Shown: piece after piece, positions 9,485-17,570 of the stretch | Numbering within the stretch: position 1 is the stretch's first letter | How the letters are laid out: every line of letters begins with the position of its first letter | Origin: Sphingobacteriaceae bacterium | Lineage (GTDB): Bacteria > Bacteroidota > Bacteroidia > Sphingobacteriales > Sphingobacteriaceae | NCBI GenBank assembly: GCA_947463785.1 | Contig: CANHRG010000002.1 | Span: 341,855 to 405,854 of the forward strand | Direction of reading: 5' to 3' | Length of the DNA stretch: 64,000 nt | The notes under the pieces: model-generated | The model's database searches: none | Seen by the model: only the letters and a program-made list of their open reading frames with translations | Told to the model about the DNA's origin: nothing | Made by a program: the position numbers and the translations under genes

Positions 9485-9502
9485 TTAATCATTTCTGATT
9501 AA
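9485..9502. promoter_or_regulatory. 18-base palindrome upstream of the response regulator
   Basis: Perfect inverted repeat TTAATCA-TTTC-TGATTAA with 7-base arms and a 4-base centre, starting 32 bases before the response-regulator ATG on the minus strand. There is no T-run, so a terminator is unlikely and a protein-binding operator is the simplest reading. Confidence 0.45.
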
Positions 9503-9594
9503 CAATTAGGTTTACAATTATACTAATAATAAATACTAAAAATCATGCCAAGGATTTTTTTAAGGGCAATTGCTGCAGTGAAGCCTACTTGTTT

Positions 9595-9602
9595 TATATT
9601 TG
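9595..9602 (+). promoter_or_regulatory. -7 box for the tRNA-Leu pair
   Basis: TATATTTG, an exact TAnnTTTG match, 13 bases before the first tRNA. An ATTG at 9569-9572 is a weak -33 candidate at 22 bases. Transcription would begin a few bases before the tRNA. Confidence 0.6.
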
Positions 9603-9615
9603 CAAGCCTGAAAAA

Positions 9616-9699
9616 GCCCAGGTGGCGAAATTGGTAAACGTTGCGGTCTCAGAAGCCGTTGCCCTAACAGGCTTGAGAGTTCGAGTCTCTCCCTGGGCA
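9616..9699 (+). tRNA. tRNA-Leu (anticodon CAG)
   Basis: 84 bases without an encoded CCA. The acceptor stem GCCCAGG pairs with CCTGGGC (9692-9698). The anticodon arm GCGGT-CTCAGAA-GCCGT gives anticodon CAG, reading CUG. A long variable arm marks a class II tRNA, and the T arm contains GTTCGAGTC. Discriminator A73 fits leucine. Confidence 0.95.
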
Positions 9700-9724
9700 C
9701 AGTAGTTCTTTAAAATTGGGTATT

Positions 9725-9808
9725 GCCCGGGTGGCGAAATTGGTAGACGCACCATCTTGAGGGGGTGGCGTTCGTAAGGACGTACGAGTTCGAATCTCGT
9801 TCCGGGCA
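9725..9808 (+). tRNA. tRNA-Leu (anticodon GAG)
   Basis: 84 bases. The acceptor GCCCGGG pairs with TCCGGGC (9801-9807). The anticodon arm CCATC-TTGAGGG-GGTGG gives anticodon GAG, reading CUU/CUC. It has a long variable arm and a GTTCGAATC T arm. It lies 25 bases after the first tRNA-Leu, so the pair is probably one transcript. Confidence 0.95.
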
Positions 9809-9812
9809 CTCA

Positions 9813-10574
9813 TTACTTTTCTAATACCAGACCATCGTATGCCAACGCAACAGCTGGAGGCAATAGTGCTGATATTTCTTGGTGAGTTCCCAATCGGTGA
9901 CTGATGTGGGTAAAATAGGTTTGGTCTGCACCAATATCGGCTGCAAATTCTAGTGCTTCTTCTAGTGTAAAATGTGAAATGTGCTTTTCTTTTTGCAAAG
10001 CATTAATCACCAAGACTTTAGTACCTCTAATTTTAGCTCTTTCTGATTCCGTAACCGTTTTGGCATCTGTGATGTAAGTAAAATCGCCTATTCTAAATCC
10101 TAAAACTGGTAGTTTAAAATGCATCACCTCAATGGGCATGAATTCAATTCCGGCTACATGAAAAGGATGATGCCCAATTTCAAAAAGATCAAGTTCTGGA
10201 ACACCAGGATATTTATCGTGGGTAAAAACGTAGTGAAATTCCCTTTTTAAAGCATCCTGAACTCGTTTATGGGCGTAAATATTGATGGCCTCGCCTTGCT
10301 TGTAATTAAAAGCACGGATATCGTCTAATCCGGCTATGTGATCTTTATGTTCATGTGTAAAAACAACCGCATCTAAACGCTTTACCCCTGCTCTTAACAT
10401 CTGATATCGAAAATCGGGTCCAGAATCAATTACGATCGATTTACCTTTAGATTCGATTAAAATGGATGAGCGAAGACGTTGGTCGCGGGCATCTGAAGAA
10501 GTGCATACCGGACAGCTGCACGCAATAACGGGTATCCCCTGAGAAGTTCCGGTGCCCAAAAACGTAATTTTCAC
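9813..10574 (-). CDS. MBL-fold metallohydrolase (PhnP/RNase Z-like)
   Basis: 253 residues. The metallo-beta-lactamase metal motif is THEHKDH (H74, H76, D78, H79), with further His and Asp ligands in VMHFKLP and TYITDAKT. The N-terminus KITFLGTGTSQGIP and a Cys pair near residues 19-24 resemble PhnP-type phosphodiesterases, so it probably hydrolyses a phosphodiester (cyclic phosphate or small nucleotide). The start is GTG at 10574 and overlaps the stop of the preceding small gene by four bases (GTGA), so translation is probably coupled. It converges with the tRNA-Leu pair. Confidence 0.88.
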   Translation of the reverse strand: MKITFLGTGTSQGIPVIACSCPVCTSSDARDQRLRSSILIESKGKSIVIDSGPDFRYQMLRAGVKRLDAVVFTHEHKDHIAGLDDIRAFNYKQGEAINIYAHKRVQDALKREFHYVFTHDKYPGVPELDLFEIGHHPFHVAGIEFMPIEVMHFKLPVLGFRIGDFTYITDAKTVTESERAKIRGTKVLVINALQKEKHISHFTLEEALEFAADIGADQTYFTHISHRLGTHQEISALLPPAVALAYDGLVLEK

Positions 10575-10846
10575 AGCTTTAAACTGGTTTGTTTTAGGGT
10601 GTGCACCAAGTGCTTCTGTTTTTCGTCCAACAGCTGATCCTGAATATCCAATTCCCTAATAAGTTCAACAAGAGCCTGAATTTTACTCTCCAAATTCGCA
10701 AATTTATTAACCACCACCACCTTGCTACTTTCCAGCATGCATGCACCAGTTTTGAAATTACCTTTCTCGTATCGAACACGGTAATCGAGCGATTTGAGAA
10801 TAGCTTCCAGCTTTTCTAAGGTATGGTTGGTAACAGTTAGACTCAT
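10571..10846 (-). CDS. Conserved-looking small protein of unknown function
   Basis: 91 residues from the ATG at 10846; an in-frame ATG 30 bases earlier would add ten hydrophobic residues but seems less likely. The predicted protein is soluble and mixed alpha/beta, with LEKLEAILKSLDYRVRYEKGNF, then a Cys (GACMLES) and a VVVVNKFANLESK strand-helix, and a C-terminal helix. I do not recognise the family. It is coupled to the MBL hydrolase by a four-base overlap and may assist it. It is divergent from the 124-residue protein at 10911. Confidence 0.7.
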   Translation of the reverse strand: MSLTVTNHTLEKLEAILKSLDYRVRYEKGNFKTGACMLESSKVVVVNKFANLESKIQALVELIRELDIQDQLLDEKQKHLVHTLKQTSLKL

Positions 10847-10910
10847 TGTAACCAAAAATAGTAAAATAGCCCGCATATAATAAAAACCTCAAAACAGAGT
10901 TGATATTTGT

Positions 10911-11285
10911 ATGGATTTTGACTGGCAAGCACAATGGGAAAACGGTTCGGATGAGGAGTTTGAACGCTATGCTCGAATGAAGGATGAACAACTCATAAAA
11001 GCCGTAAAAAAGCAAGAATTAGGTCTATATAACCGGATATGGCAGGTAGTTCAGAAACGCAAGTGCAAGTCATTTATCAAACCTATGTGGATCTGTTTAA
11101 AGAGCTTGGGTAGTAATGAAGCATTTTTAGAACGACAACATTGTACCGAAACTTTATTCAATTTGATAAAGTTGAGAGATCTTAATCTGAAAAATCAGCT
11201 TATAGGATCGAGCCTTGAGTTTGATGATTTGCAGTTTAAATCTGCTTTAAAAGTGCTCGAAAAAAAAATAAAAGCGTTTACCTAA
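10911..11285 (+). CDS. Small helical protein of unknown function
   Basis: 124 residues, Lys-rich and probably all helical (QLIKAVKKQEL, FNLIKLRDLNLKNQL, ALKVLEKKIKAF), with no signal peptide or membrane segment. No family recognised. The last eight bases overlap the end of the facing LolA-like gene. It is divergent from the small protein at 10571-10846 across a 64-base gap. Confidence 0.6.
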   Translation: MDFDWQAQWENGSDEEFERYARMKDEQLIKAVKKQELGLYNRIWQVVQKRKCKSFIKPMWICLKSLGSNEAFLERQHCTETLFNLIKLRDLNLKNQLIGSSLEFDDLQFKSALKVLEKKIKAFT

Positions 11286-11931
11286 GGTCTACCAGTTCTA
11301 CTCCAGGATATTTCTTAGAATCAAATACAAAGAAATTATCGGCAACTTTCAAGGCCGAGTTAAAGCTTTTGATGGTGTAGGTATAGCGATTACCGTTTTT
11401 ATCAAAAATTACGGCCTGGGAAATGTTTTTGGTTGCCTTATCAATTTGCAGCTTCACTTTAAAAAAGGTACGCTTAGCATCTAGCGGGGTTAGCTCAATG
11501 TTATGAACGAGCCGACCAGCTGCAGACTTGGTATCACCAATAAATAAATATTTAAAGCCTTTTTCGTAAATGGTAAACAGTTTAGCTGGGTTTAGTGCAT
11601 CGGCTGAATTATCTACCTCACTTAATTGCACTTCTTTATCTGCTTTTAGGTAAGTCCATTGATTCTTTCCATCGCTAATCAATTCCTGAGCCTTCAGAAT
11701 CACTTTAAACTTATTCAATTTGGTTTTGCTGTATAAAGTTCCGGTTTGGGTTTCTTTAATCTTAGCCTGTGGATTATCCAAAGTATAGCTAAATTCCGTC
11801 TTAATAACATCGTAAGAGCGGTATTTCTTACTTACTTCAGCCAAAATCAATCTGGCTTTTTCGTCAGTTTGAGCTAGCAATACACTCACCATTCCGGCAA
11901 CTAAACCCAAACACAGCGTTAATTTTTTCAT
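11278..11931 (-). CDS. LolA-like outer-membrane lipoprotein carrier
   Basis: 217 residues from the ATG at 11931; an upstream in-frame start at 11949 would put six residues before the signal peptide and overlap ftsK, so it is not chosen. The signal peptide is MKKLTLCLGLVAGMVSVLLA. The mature part has the open beta-barrel pattern of LolA: KYRSYDVIKTEFSY, then TQTGTLYSKTKLNKFKV, DGKNQWTYLK and the late NRYTYTIKSF strand. It should carry lipoproteins across the periplasm. It lies 10 bases after ftsK on the same strand, a pairing also common in other bacteria. Confidence 0.85.
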   Translation of the reverse strand: MKKLTLCLGLVAGMVSVLLAQTDEKARLILAEVSKKYRSYDVIKTEFSYTLDNPQAKIKETQTGTLYSKTKLNKFKVILKAQELISDGKNQWTYLKADKEVQLSEVDNSADALNPAKLFTIYEKGFKYLFIGDTKSAAGRLVHNIELTPLDAKRTFFKVKLQIDKATKNISQAVIFDKNGNRYTYTIKSFNSALKVADNFFVFDSKKYPGVELVDLR

Positions 11932-11941
11932 GGGTGCAAAA

Positions 11942-14437
11942 CTAAACATTTTTATCGGCCAAACCGTTCAAAAATTGTTCCAGGCTATATTCGTCCGGAA
12001 AAAGAACTTCACGGGCCTTACTTCCTTCAAATGGACCAACAATACCTGCTCCCTCCAATTGATCAATTATTCTTCCCGCACGATTATAACCCAGTTTCAG
12101 TTTTCGCTGGATAAGCGAAGTTGAACCTTGTTGGTGCATAACTACCAATCGGGCAGCTTCTTCAAAAAGTGGGTCCCGATCATTCGGATCGAAGTCACGA
12201 GAAGAACCCTCTCCTGCTTCATCAATGTATTCTGGCAACATCCAAGCCGAATCGTAACCTCTTTGTGAGCCAATAAAATCAGAAATACGCTCTACTTCAG
12301 GAGTGTCAACAAAAGCACATTGCAAACGAATCATGTCGTTTCCGGTTGAAAGCAACATGTCTCCTCTACCGATTAATTGATCTGCACCGCCCGAATCCAG
12401 AATGGTTCGCGAATCAATTTTAGATAATACCCTGAAGGCCAAACGAGCCGGGAAATTCGCTTTGATGGTTCCGGTAATGATATTCACCGATGGACGTTGT
12501 GTTGCAATAACCAAGTGAATGCCTACAGCACGAGCTAATTGCGCTAAACGAGCAATTGGCGTCTCTACTTCTTTACCGGCAGTCATCATCAAATCGGCGA
12601 ATTCATCCACAATTAAAACGATAAACGGCAAGAATCGATGCCCTTCTTCGGGATTCAGTTTACGGCTGGTAAATTTCTGATTGTATTCTTTGAGGTTACG
12701 TACTTGCGCATTTTTTAGCAAATCGTAGCGTTGATCCATCTCAATACACAAGGAATTCAAGGTATTGATTACCTTTTTCGTATCGGTGATAATGGCATCT
12801 TCTTCGCCGGGTAATTTGGCTAAGAAATGACGTTCAATTTTACGGAATAAGGTCAATTCAACTTTCTTGGGGTCAACCAAAACAAACTTCAATTGTGAGG
12901 GATGCAGCTTGTAAAGAAGTGAAGCTAAAATACAGTTGATACCCACCGATTTACCTTGACCGGTTGCACCGGCAACCAACAAGTGTGGCATTTTTGCTAA
13001 ATCTGCAATGTACACCTCATTCGAAATGGTTTTACCTAAGGCAATGGGTAATTCCATCGTGGTATTTTGAAACTTCTCGGTACCCAAAACCGAACGCATG
13101 GAAACCATTTCGGGGTTTTGGTTAGGTACCTCAATCCCAATAGTCCCTTTACCGGGCATTGGTGCGATGATACGGATACCTAGTGCGGCCAGGTTTAAGG
13201 CAATATCGTCTTCTAGGTTCTTAATCTTAGAAATACGTACGCCCGGCGCCGGGATAATTTCATAAAGCGTTACCGTTGGGCCAATCGTTGCTTTTATTTT
13301 ATCAATCTCGATGTTGTAGTGATTTAAGGTCTCTACAATTTTATTTTTATTGGCTTCTAGCTCTTCAGCGTTTACTGAAATCTTGTTAGAACCGTAATTT
13401 TCTAATAAATCTAAATGCGGGTGAACGTATTGAGAAAGATCTAATTTGGGATCAAAAGCACCGAATTCTTGCACCAGCTGATCCGCTTTCACCTCCTCTT
13501 CCGTTTTTTCAATCGTCATCTCTGGCCCGGAGACGGATGGAATAATTTCAGGCTCGGGAAGCTCCTCTGTTTCCTCTTCTTCTTCCAGCATTCGGGCATC
13601 TTCCTCAGCCAGTTGATCCTGAAAACGATCATTCAACGGAAATTCAACAGGCTCAGAAACTACTTCTTCCACTAGTTCATCCGTTCCGGCATCAGGAACA
13701 ACGTATTTTGGTTCTCTTTCGGGTAATCTAAAATCGATGTTGTAGGCAATGGTTAGCGCTGTTAATCCGGTAAATGCCAATAGTCCGAAGGTACCTGCAT
13801 TGCCTATTTGAGCCATTAACAAACGATTGGCCCAAAAACCAAATTCACCTTCCAAATAATGCGGATAATCACTTACAAAACCATGTACAAAAGCTATAGC
13901 TACAGATGTAAATACGAGTAAAAAGAAAGAATAAGCTAAACTTTTACCAATGGAAACCAACTTTACTTTAAACAGTAAGCGATAGCCCATTATGAAAAAT
14001 ATTCCGATAAAAAGGAATGAAGCAACGCCAAACCACTCGTAAATAAATTGATGCGACAATAAAGCACCCAACTTTCCTAACCAGTTTTCGACTACCCCGC
14101 CCTGATTCAAATTCATTTGGGCTAATTCCGCAGGTGTCTTAAACAAGTTAGACCAGCCGCCATTTGCATCAATCACATAGCTCTGATCTTCTTGCCAGGT
14201 GAATAAATACGAAGTAAACGCAACTAAAAAGTATACGGATAGCAGCAACATGAACAATCCGAGCACTTTTACCAACCGGCTTGAATCAAATTTGCCTTCG
14301 GTTGTATCTGCTGATTTTGTGTTGTTAGGCTTTACCCTTGACTTGGGTTTTATATGAATTTCTTCGTTATCGTCCTGCTCTAAGGGTACGTTACGGAAAG
14401 TATTTGCTCTTCTGAATTGGTTTCCTCTAAGGGACAT
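11942..14437 (-). CDS. ftsK: DNA translocase FtsK/SpoIIIE
   Basis: 831 residues. Four membrane segments lie in the first ~225 residues, then an acidic low-complexity linker (about 240-320, many Glu), then the motor: Walker A GATGQGKSVG near residue 490 and Walker B VLIVDEFADLMM. The C-terminal winged-helix gamma domain (QRKLKLGYNRAGRIIDQLE) recognises polar DNA motifs. It pumps chromosome ends through the closing septum so that dimers can be resolved. LolA follows directly. An exact -7 box lies just upstream. Confidence 0.97.
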   Translation of the reverse strand: MSLRGNQFRRANTFRNVPLEQDDNEEIHIKPKSRVKPNNTKSADTTEGKFDSSRLVKVLGLFMLLLSVYFLVAFTSYLFTWQEDQSYVIDANGGWSNLFKTPAELAQMNLNQGGVVENWLGKLGALLSHQFIYEWFGVASFLFIGIFFIMGYRLLFKVKLVSIGKSLAYSFFLLVFTSVAIAFVHGFVSDYPHYLEGEFGFWANRLLMAQIGNAGTFGLLAFTGLTALTIAYNIDFRLPEREPKYVVPDAGTDELVEEVVSEPVEFPLNDRFQDQLAEEDARMLEEEEETEELPEPEIIPSVSGPEMTIEKTEEEVKADQLVQEFGAFDPKLDLSQYVHPHLDLLENYGSNKISVNAEELEANKNKIVETLNHYNIEIDKIKATIGPTVTLYEIIPAPGVRISKIKNLEDDIALNLAALGIRIIAPMPGKGTIGIEVPNQNPEMVSMRSVLGTEKFQNTTMELPIALGKTISNEVYIADLAKMPHLLVAGATGQGKSVGINCILASLLYKLHPSQLKFVLVDPKKVELTLFRKIERHFLAKLPGEEDAIITDTKKVINTLNSLCIEMDQRYDLLKNAQVRNLKEYNQKFTSRKLNPEEGHRFLPFIVLIVDEFADLMMTAGKEVETPIARLAQLARAVGIHLVIATQRPSVNIITGTIKANFPARLAFRVLSKIDSRTILDSGGADQLIGRGDMLLSTGNDMIRLQCAFVDTPEVERISDFIGSQRGYDSAWMLPEYIDEAGEGSSRDFDPNDRDPLFEEAARLVVMHQQGSTSLIQRKLKLGYNRAGRIIDQLEGAGIVGPFEGSKAREVLFPDEYSLEQFLNGLADKNV

Positions 14438-14455
14438 TATTTTATTCTTTGCTTA

Positions 14456-14463
14456 CAAATATA
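14456..14463 (-). promoter_or_regulatory. -7 box for ftsK
   Basis: The minus strand reads TATATTTG, an exact TAnnTTTG match, 18 bases before the ftsK ATG. A short inverted repeat TCCCT-TGAAAC-AGGGA (14476-14491) lies over the -33 region and could be an operator. Confidence 0.55.
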
Positions 14464-14541
14464 AAAAATATGACATCCCTTGAAACAGGGAATCACACAT
14501 AATTATAGTGTATATTTAGCTAACGGATCGAAAAATAATTC

Positions 14542-15192
14542 ATGCTGAATTTATTGGAACACTATATTGAAGAAGGCAAAAAAGAGGATTTGATTGAACT
14601 CTTAGTGCGCTTTCCTGAATTGGCTGATCAAAAAACCAGCAGGAAATTGTCTCCAATACTATTTGCATGTTATTTAAAAAAACCTGAAATAGCTGAAATT
14701 TTGGTCGAATATATAGCAGAGCTTGGCTTATTTGAAGCTGCGGCCCTTGGGCGTTTTGATTGGGTTGCCCATCAGGTGTTTAAAAACCCTGAAGGTATTA
14801 ATGAATACTCTGAACTCGGATTTACCGCATTGGGCTTAGCCATTTATTTTGACCAAGAGGATATTACTAGATATCTCCTTTTGAAAGGAGCAGATGTGAA
14901 TCAGCCCGCAAAAAATGCTTCAGGGTTGTACCCCCTACATTCTGCGTTGGTTGCTAAGAACAATTCCTTGGTTAAGATGCTGCTCGAAGCCGGGGCAGAT
15001 GTAAATATTCAGGAAGTTTCGGGGATTACTCCCCTACATTTGGCAGCCAGTCAGGGAAACTTGGAAATCATAATTTGCCTGTTGGAGGCCGGAGCAGATG
15101 TACGGATTAAAACTAATGAAGGAAAAACACCAGGCGACTGGGCTGAAGATAATGGCTGGACAGCTATTGCCAGAATATTAAACGATTACTAA
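14542..15192 (+). CDS. Ankyrin-repeat protein
   Basis: 216 residues with no signal peptide. At least four ankyrin repeats are clear, with the usual TPLHLAA and GADVN turns (GFTALGLAIYF, GLYPLHSALV, GITPLHLAAS, GKTPGDWAED); weaker ones fill the N-terminal half. Probably a cytoplasmic protein-binding module with an unknown partner. It is divergent from ftsK and ends one base from the stop of the facing DUF2851 gene. Confidence 0.9.
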   Translation: MLNLLEHYIEEGKKEDLIELLVRFPELADQKTSRKLSPILFACYLKKPEIAEILVEYIAELGLFEAAALGRFDWVAHQVFKNPEGINEYSELGFTALGLAIYFDQEDITRYLLLKGADVNQPAKNASGLYPLHSALVAKNNSLVKMLLEAGADVNIQEVSGITPLHLAASQGNLEIIICLLEAGADVRIKTNEGKTPGDWAEDNGWTAIARILNDY

Positions 15193-15193
15193 T

Positions 15194-16477
15194 TCAAGTT
15201 CTGGAGAGAATTTTAGCCCCAATTCCACAGTACAAACAGTGTTTAGCATCACAATACTTCTTTTTTAATTGCAATAAAGCCTGACTAATTGCTGCTGAAT
15301 TGACCTTTATCCCCAACTGCTTAAAATTCCGAATGACTGAATTGTGCTCTGCATTGAGCGTTTCCAAGAGTTTAAGGGCTCTTTTGCGGTAAATTTCCTG
15401 TTTGTTATAACGTCCGTAAGCAAATAAAAAAATACACACAGTGTTCATGAGCAAATTGGATACACTTTGTTTCCCCGGCTGTTTAGTCTGTTTTTCTGAT
15501 AATTTATCGAACCTGTAATGATTGTCCCAATAGTTATAAATCGGTAAATCGGTGAAGAGCGCTTTCAATGACTGCTCATCTTGTAACTCGATGATGTTGG
15601 TAAAAAGATGGTTTGATTTACAAACTAAAGCGGCGAATTGTGCCAAACGAATAGTTGGAAAATTGGCGGGTCGTAAACGCATAAACTTCCATATTTCAGC
15701 TTTTAAGGGTGATAAATTGTATTTCTTTTTCAAAAAATCGTATTCGGCTTTGAGTTTTTGAGGATATTCATCTCGAAATGTTGTTTTCAGAAATCCAGCT
15801 TGACCAAAAATCAGAGCCTCTACTTGCTGGTGATTGTTTTTGTGGCGGGCAAATAACTGCTGAGGTAAGGATCTAGCCATACTTTCGAACCCGAATTCAT
15901 TAACCTTGAAACCGAAATTCCTAGCTAAATGAATGTAAAAAGCATCATCCCAGCTTCCCTTTTGTTCCTCAACCAACTGAATCACTTCATCAGATTTTGA
16001 ATGTAAACGCTCCAGAAGTACCCGCTCCAACCACGCGTTGATGTAAATTGAATCGAGATCTGCTAAATGATTGGAACAAGGAATCCAGTTTTTCGATCGG
16101 ATCAAATCGCGGTAAGTTGAAATTAAATTGGCTGGAATCAGGTTTTTTAACTCCAAAACTGGAATTTCGGTTCCATCTGTCCGGAAAACCGGCTCATCAT
16201 GCTGATAAACCACATGAAGAATGACCGTATCATACGCCAAATCGTGCTGGTGTTGGTGTTTGTACCAATCGGATGAATGAATGTGCATTTCCACATTTCC
16301 AGCCCAGCGGGTATTACTCAAACGGACCAAGCAATTTTCAAAATCGGGGCCGGAGTGTGGATTGCTTAAACCAGAATCAATAATCTCCAGAGATTCACCA
16401 TTTGTGCAATAAAGCTTCTGACGCTTGTATAAACCCGCTTTCCAGAAATAATGGAGCAATTCTTCGGTAAAATCCAT
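15194..16477 (-). CDS. DUF2851 family protein
   Basis: 427 residues from the ATG at 16477; a TTG five codons earlier is less likely. The start MDFTEELLHYFWKAGLY and the NPHSGPDFENCLVRL and WAGNVEMHIHSSDWYKH regions are typical of DUF2851, a family common in Bacteroidota. The conserved Asp, Glu and His residues and an N-terminal nuclease-like layout suggest metal chemistry, but no activity can be assigned from sequence. Four Cys cluster near the end (KYCDAKHCLYCGIG) and may bind a metal. It lies 29 bases after pyrF on the same strand. Confidence 0.85.
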   Translation of the reverse strand: MDFTEELLHYFWKAGLYKRQKLYCTNGESLEIIDSGLSNPHSGPDFENCLVRLSNTRWAGNVEMHIHSSDWYKHQHQHDLAYDTVILHVVYQHDEPVFRTDGTEIPVLELKNLIPANLISTYRDLIRSKNWIPCSNHLADLDSIYINAWLERVLLERLHSKSDEVIQLVEEQKGSWDDAFYIHLARNFGFKVNEFGFESMARSLPQQLFARHKNNHQQVEALIFGQAGFLKTTFRDEYPQKLKAEYDFLKKKYNLSPLKAEIWKFMRLRPANFPTIRLAQFAALVCKSNHLFTNIIELQDEQSLKALFTDLPIYNYWDNHYRFDKLSEKQTKQPGKQSVSNLLMNTVCIFLFAYGRYNKQEIYRKRALKLLETLNAEHNSVIRNFKQLGIKVNSAAISQALLQLKKKYCDAKHCLYCGIGAKILSRT

Positions 16478-16506
16478 TTCTGAATTTACCAAAATTTAAT
16501 TTTAGA

Positions 16507-17334
16507 TTAAAAATCTATCTTACGGAGTTCTGCTGCCATTTCTTGCTGCATTTTCAAAGCCTCTTCACGAGCTTTTTCAGCAAAATCGGAGCCTTTGGAG
16601 GCATAAATGATGGAACGAGATGCATTCACCAATAAACCGCAATCCTTGTTCAGGCCATAACGACAAACTTCAGCAAAGTTTCCACCCTGAGCGCCTACTC
16701 CAGGCACCAATAGAAAATGATCTGGCGCCCATTTACGAATTGTTGTAAATGCTTCGCCCCGTGTGGCACCAACTACATACATGAGTTGATCAGAACCGGC
16801 CCATGACCGGGATTCTTGAATAACAGACTCAAATAGCTGCTTATCGTCAGATTTTAGGAATTGAAAATCTCGACTACCTTCATTGGAAGTTAATGCCAAA
16901 AGGATAACCCACTTGTCTTCAAAAGCTAAGAACGGCTTTACCGAATCGCTGCCCATGTATGGCGCTACCGTAACAGAATCGAAACTCATCCCCGAAAGGG
17001 ATTCATCAAAAAAAGCCTGAGCATAACGCGTTGACGTATTCCCTATGTCTCCACGCTTAGCATCTGCAATACTGAAACAATCCTGTGGAATTAATTTCCA
17101 GGTTTGTACCAAATCTTCCCAACCTTTTACCCCTCTCGATTCGTAGAATGCGGTATTGGGCTTGTATGCAACGCACAAATCATGGGTGGCCTCAATAATT
17201 CGTTTATTAAATTCCTGAACGGGATGGGGATGATCTTTTAAACAATCGGGAATTAAATCCGGATCGGTATCTAAACCCACACATAGAAATGATTGTTTTT
17301 TACGTATTTGTTCAATCAGTTGCTTACGGTTCAT
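16507..17334 (-). CDS. pyrF: Orotidine 5'-phosphate decarboxylase (type 2)
   Basis: 275 residues, the longer type 2 form. The catalytic Lys-Asp array is in [11 protein letters not shown], the N-terminus has [13 protein letters not shown], and the phosphate-binding end has VPGVGAQGG. It makes UMP from OMP, the last step of pyrimidine synthesis. It heads a two-gene minus-strand unit with the DUF2851 gene and is divergent from rho. Confidence 0.96.
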   Translation of the reverse strand: MNRKQLIEQIRKKQSFLCVGLDTDPDLIPDCLKDHPHPVQEFNKRIIEATHDLCVAYKPNTAFYESRGVKGWEDLVQTWKLIPQDCFSIADAKRGDIGNTSTRYAQAFFDESLSGMSFDSVTVAPYMGSDSVKPFLAFEDKWVILLALTSNEGSRDFQFLKSDDKQLFESVIQESRSWAGSDQLMYVVGATRGEAFTTIRKWAPDHFLLVPGVGAQGGNFAEVCRYGLNKDCGLLVNASRSIIYASKGSDFAEKAREEALKMQQEMAAELRKIDF

Positions 17335-17398
17335 GGGTTTAAATTTGCTGAACGAAAATAACTAAAAGCTACGTGGAGCACGAGAAAAATTATTTTTT

Positions 17399-17430
17399 TT
17401 TGAAAGTATTAAAATAAATACCTAGAATTG
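17399..17430 (+). promoter_or_regulatory. Candidate promoter of rho
   Basis: TTTG (17399-17402), 20 bases, then TAGAATTG (17423-17430), one mismatch from TAnnTTTG. This predicts a leader of about 130 bases before the rho ATG, long for this window, which would fit leader-based autoregulation of rho. I see no clear hairpin in it. Confidence 0.45.
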
Positions 17431-17570
17431 TGTCGTTATCTCAATTTATCCCTGTTATCAGGAAAAATCATTTCAATTTCTTTGCTTAAGATTCAGAAGT
17501 TTCGGGTCCTGTGTATTTCGGATAAATTCTAAAAACAAAATCATCCTTTTGTTACCATATTAAAAATTTA

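Noticed and set aside
9594..9809. 71-residue open frame on the minus strand
   Set aside because: It runs exactly across both tRNA-Leu genes and is a by-product of their sequence.
13480..13680. Repeat in ftsK linker coding region
   Set aside because: The Glu-rich low-complexity stretch is a normal feature of FtsK linkers and not a separate element.
17335..17570. Riboswitch or structured leader before rho
   Set aside because: The gap shows a candidate promoter, but no stable hairpin or known riboswitch motif could be read by eye.
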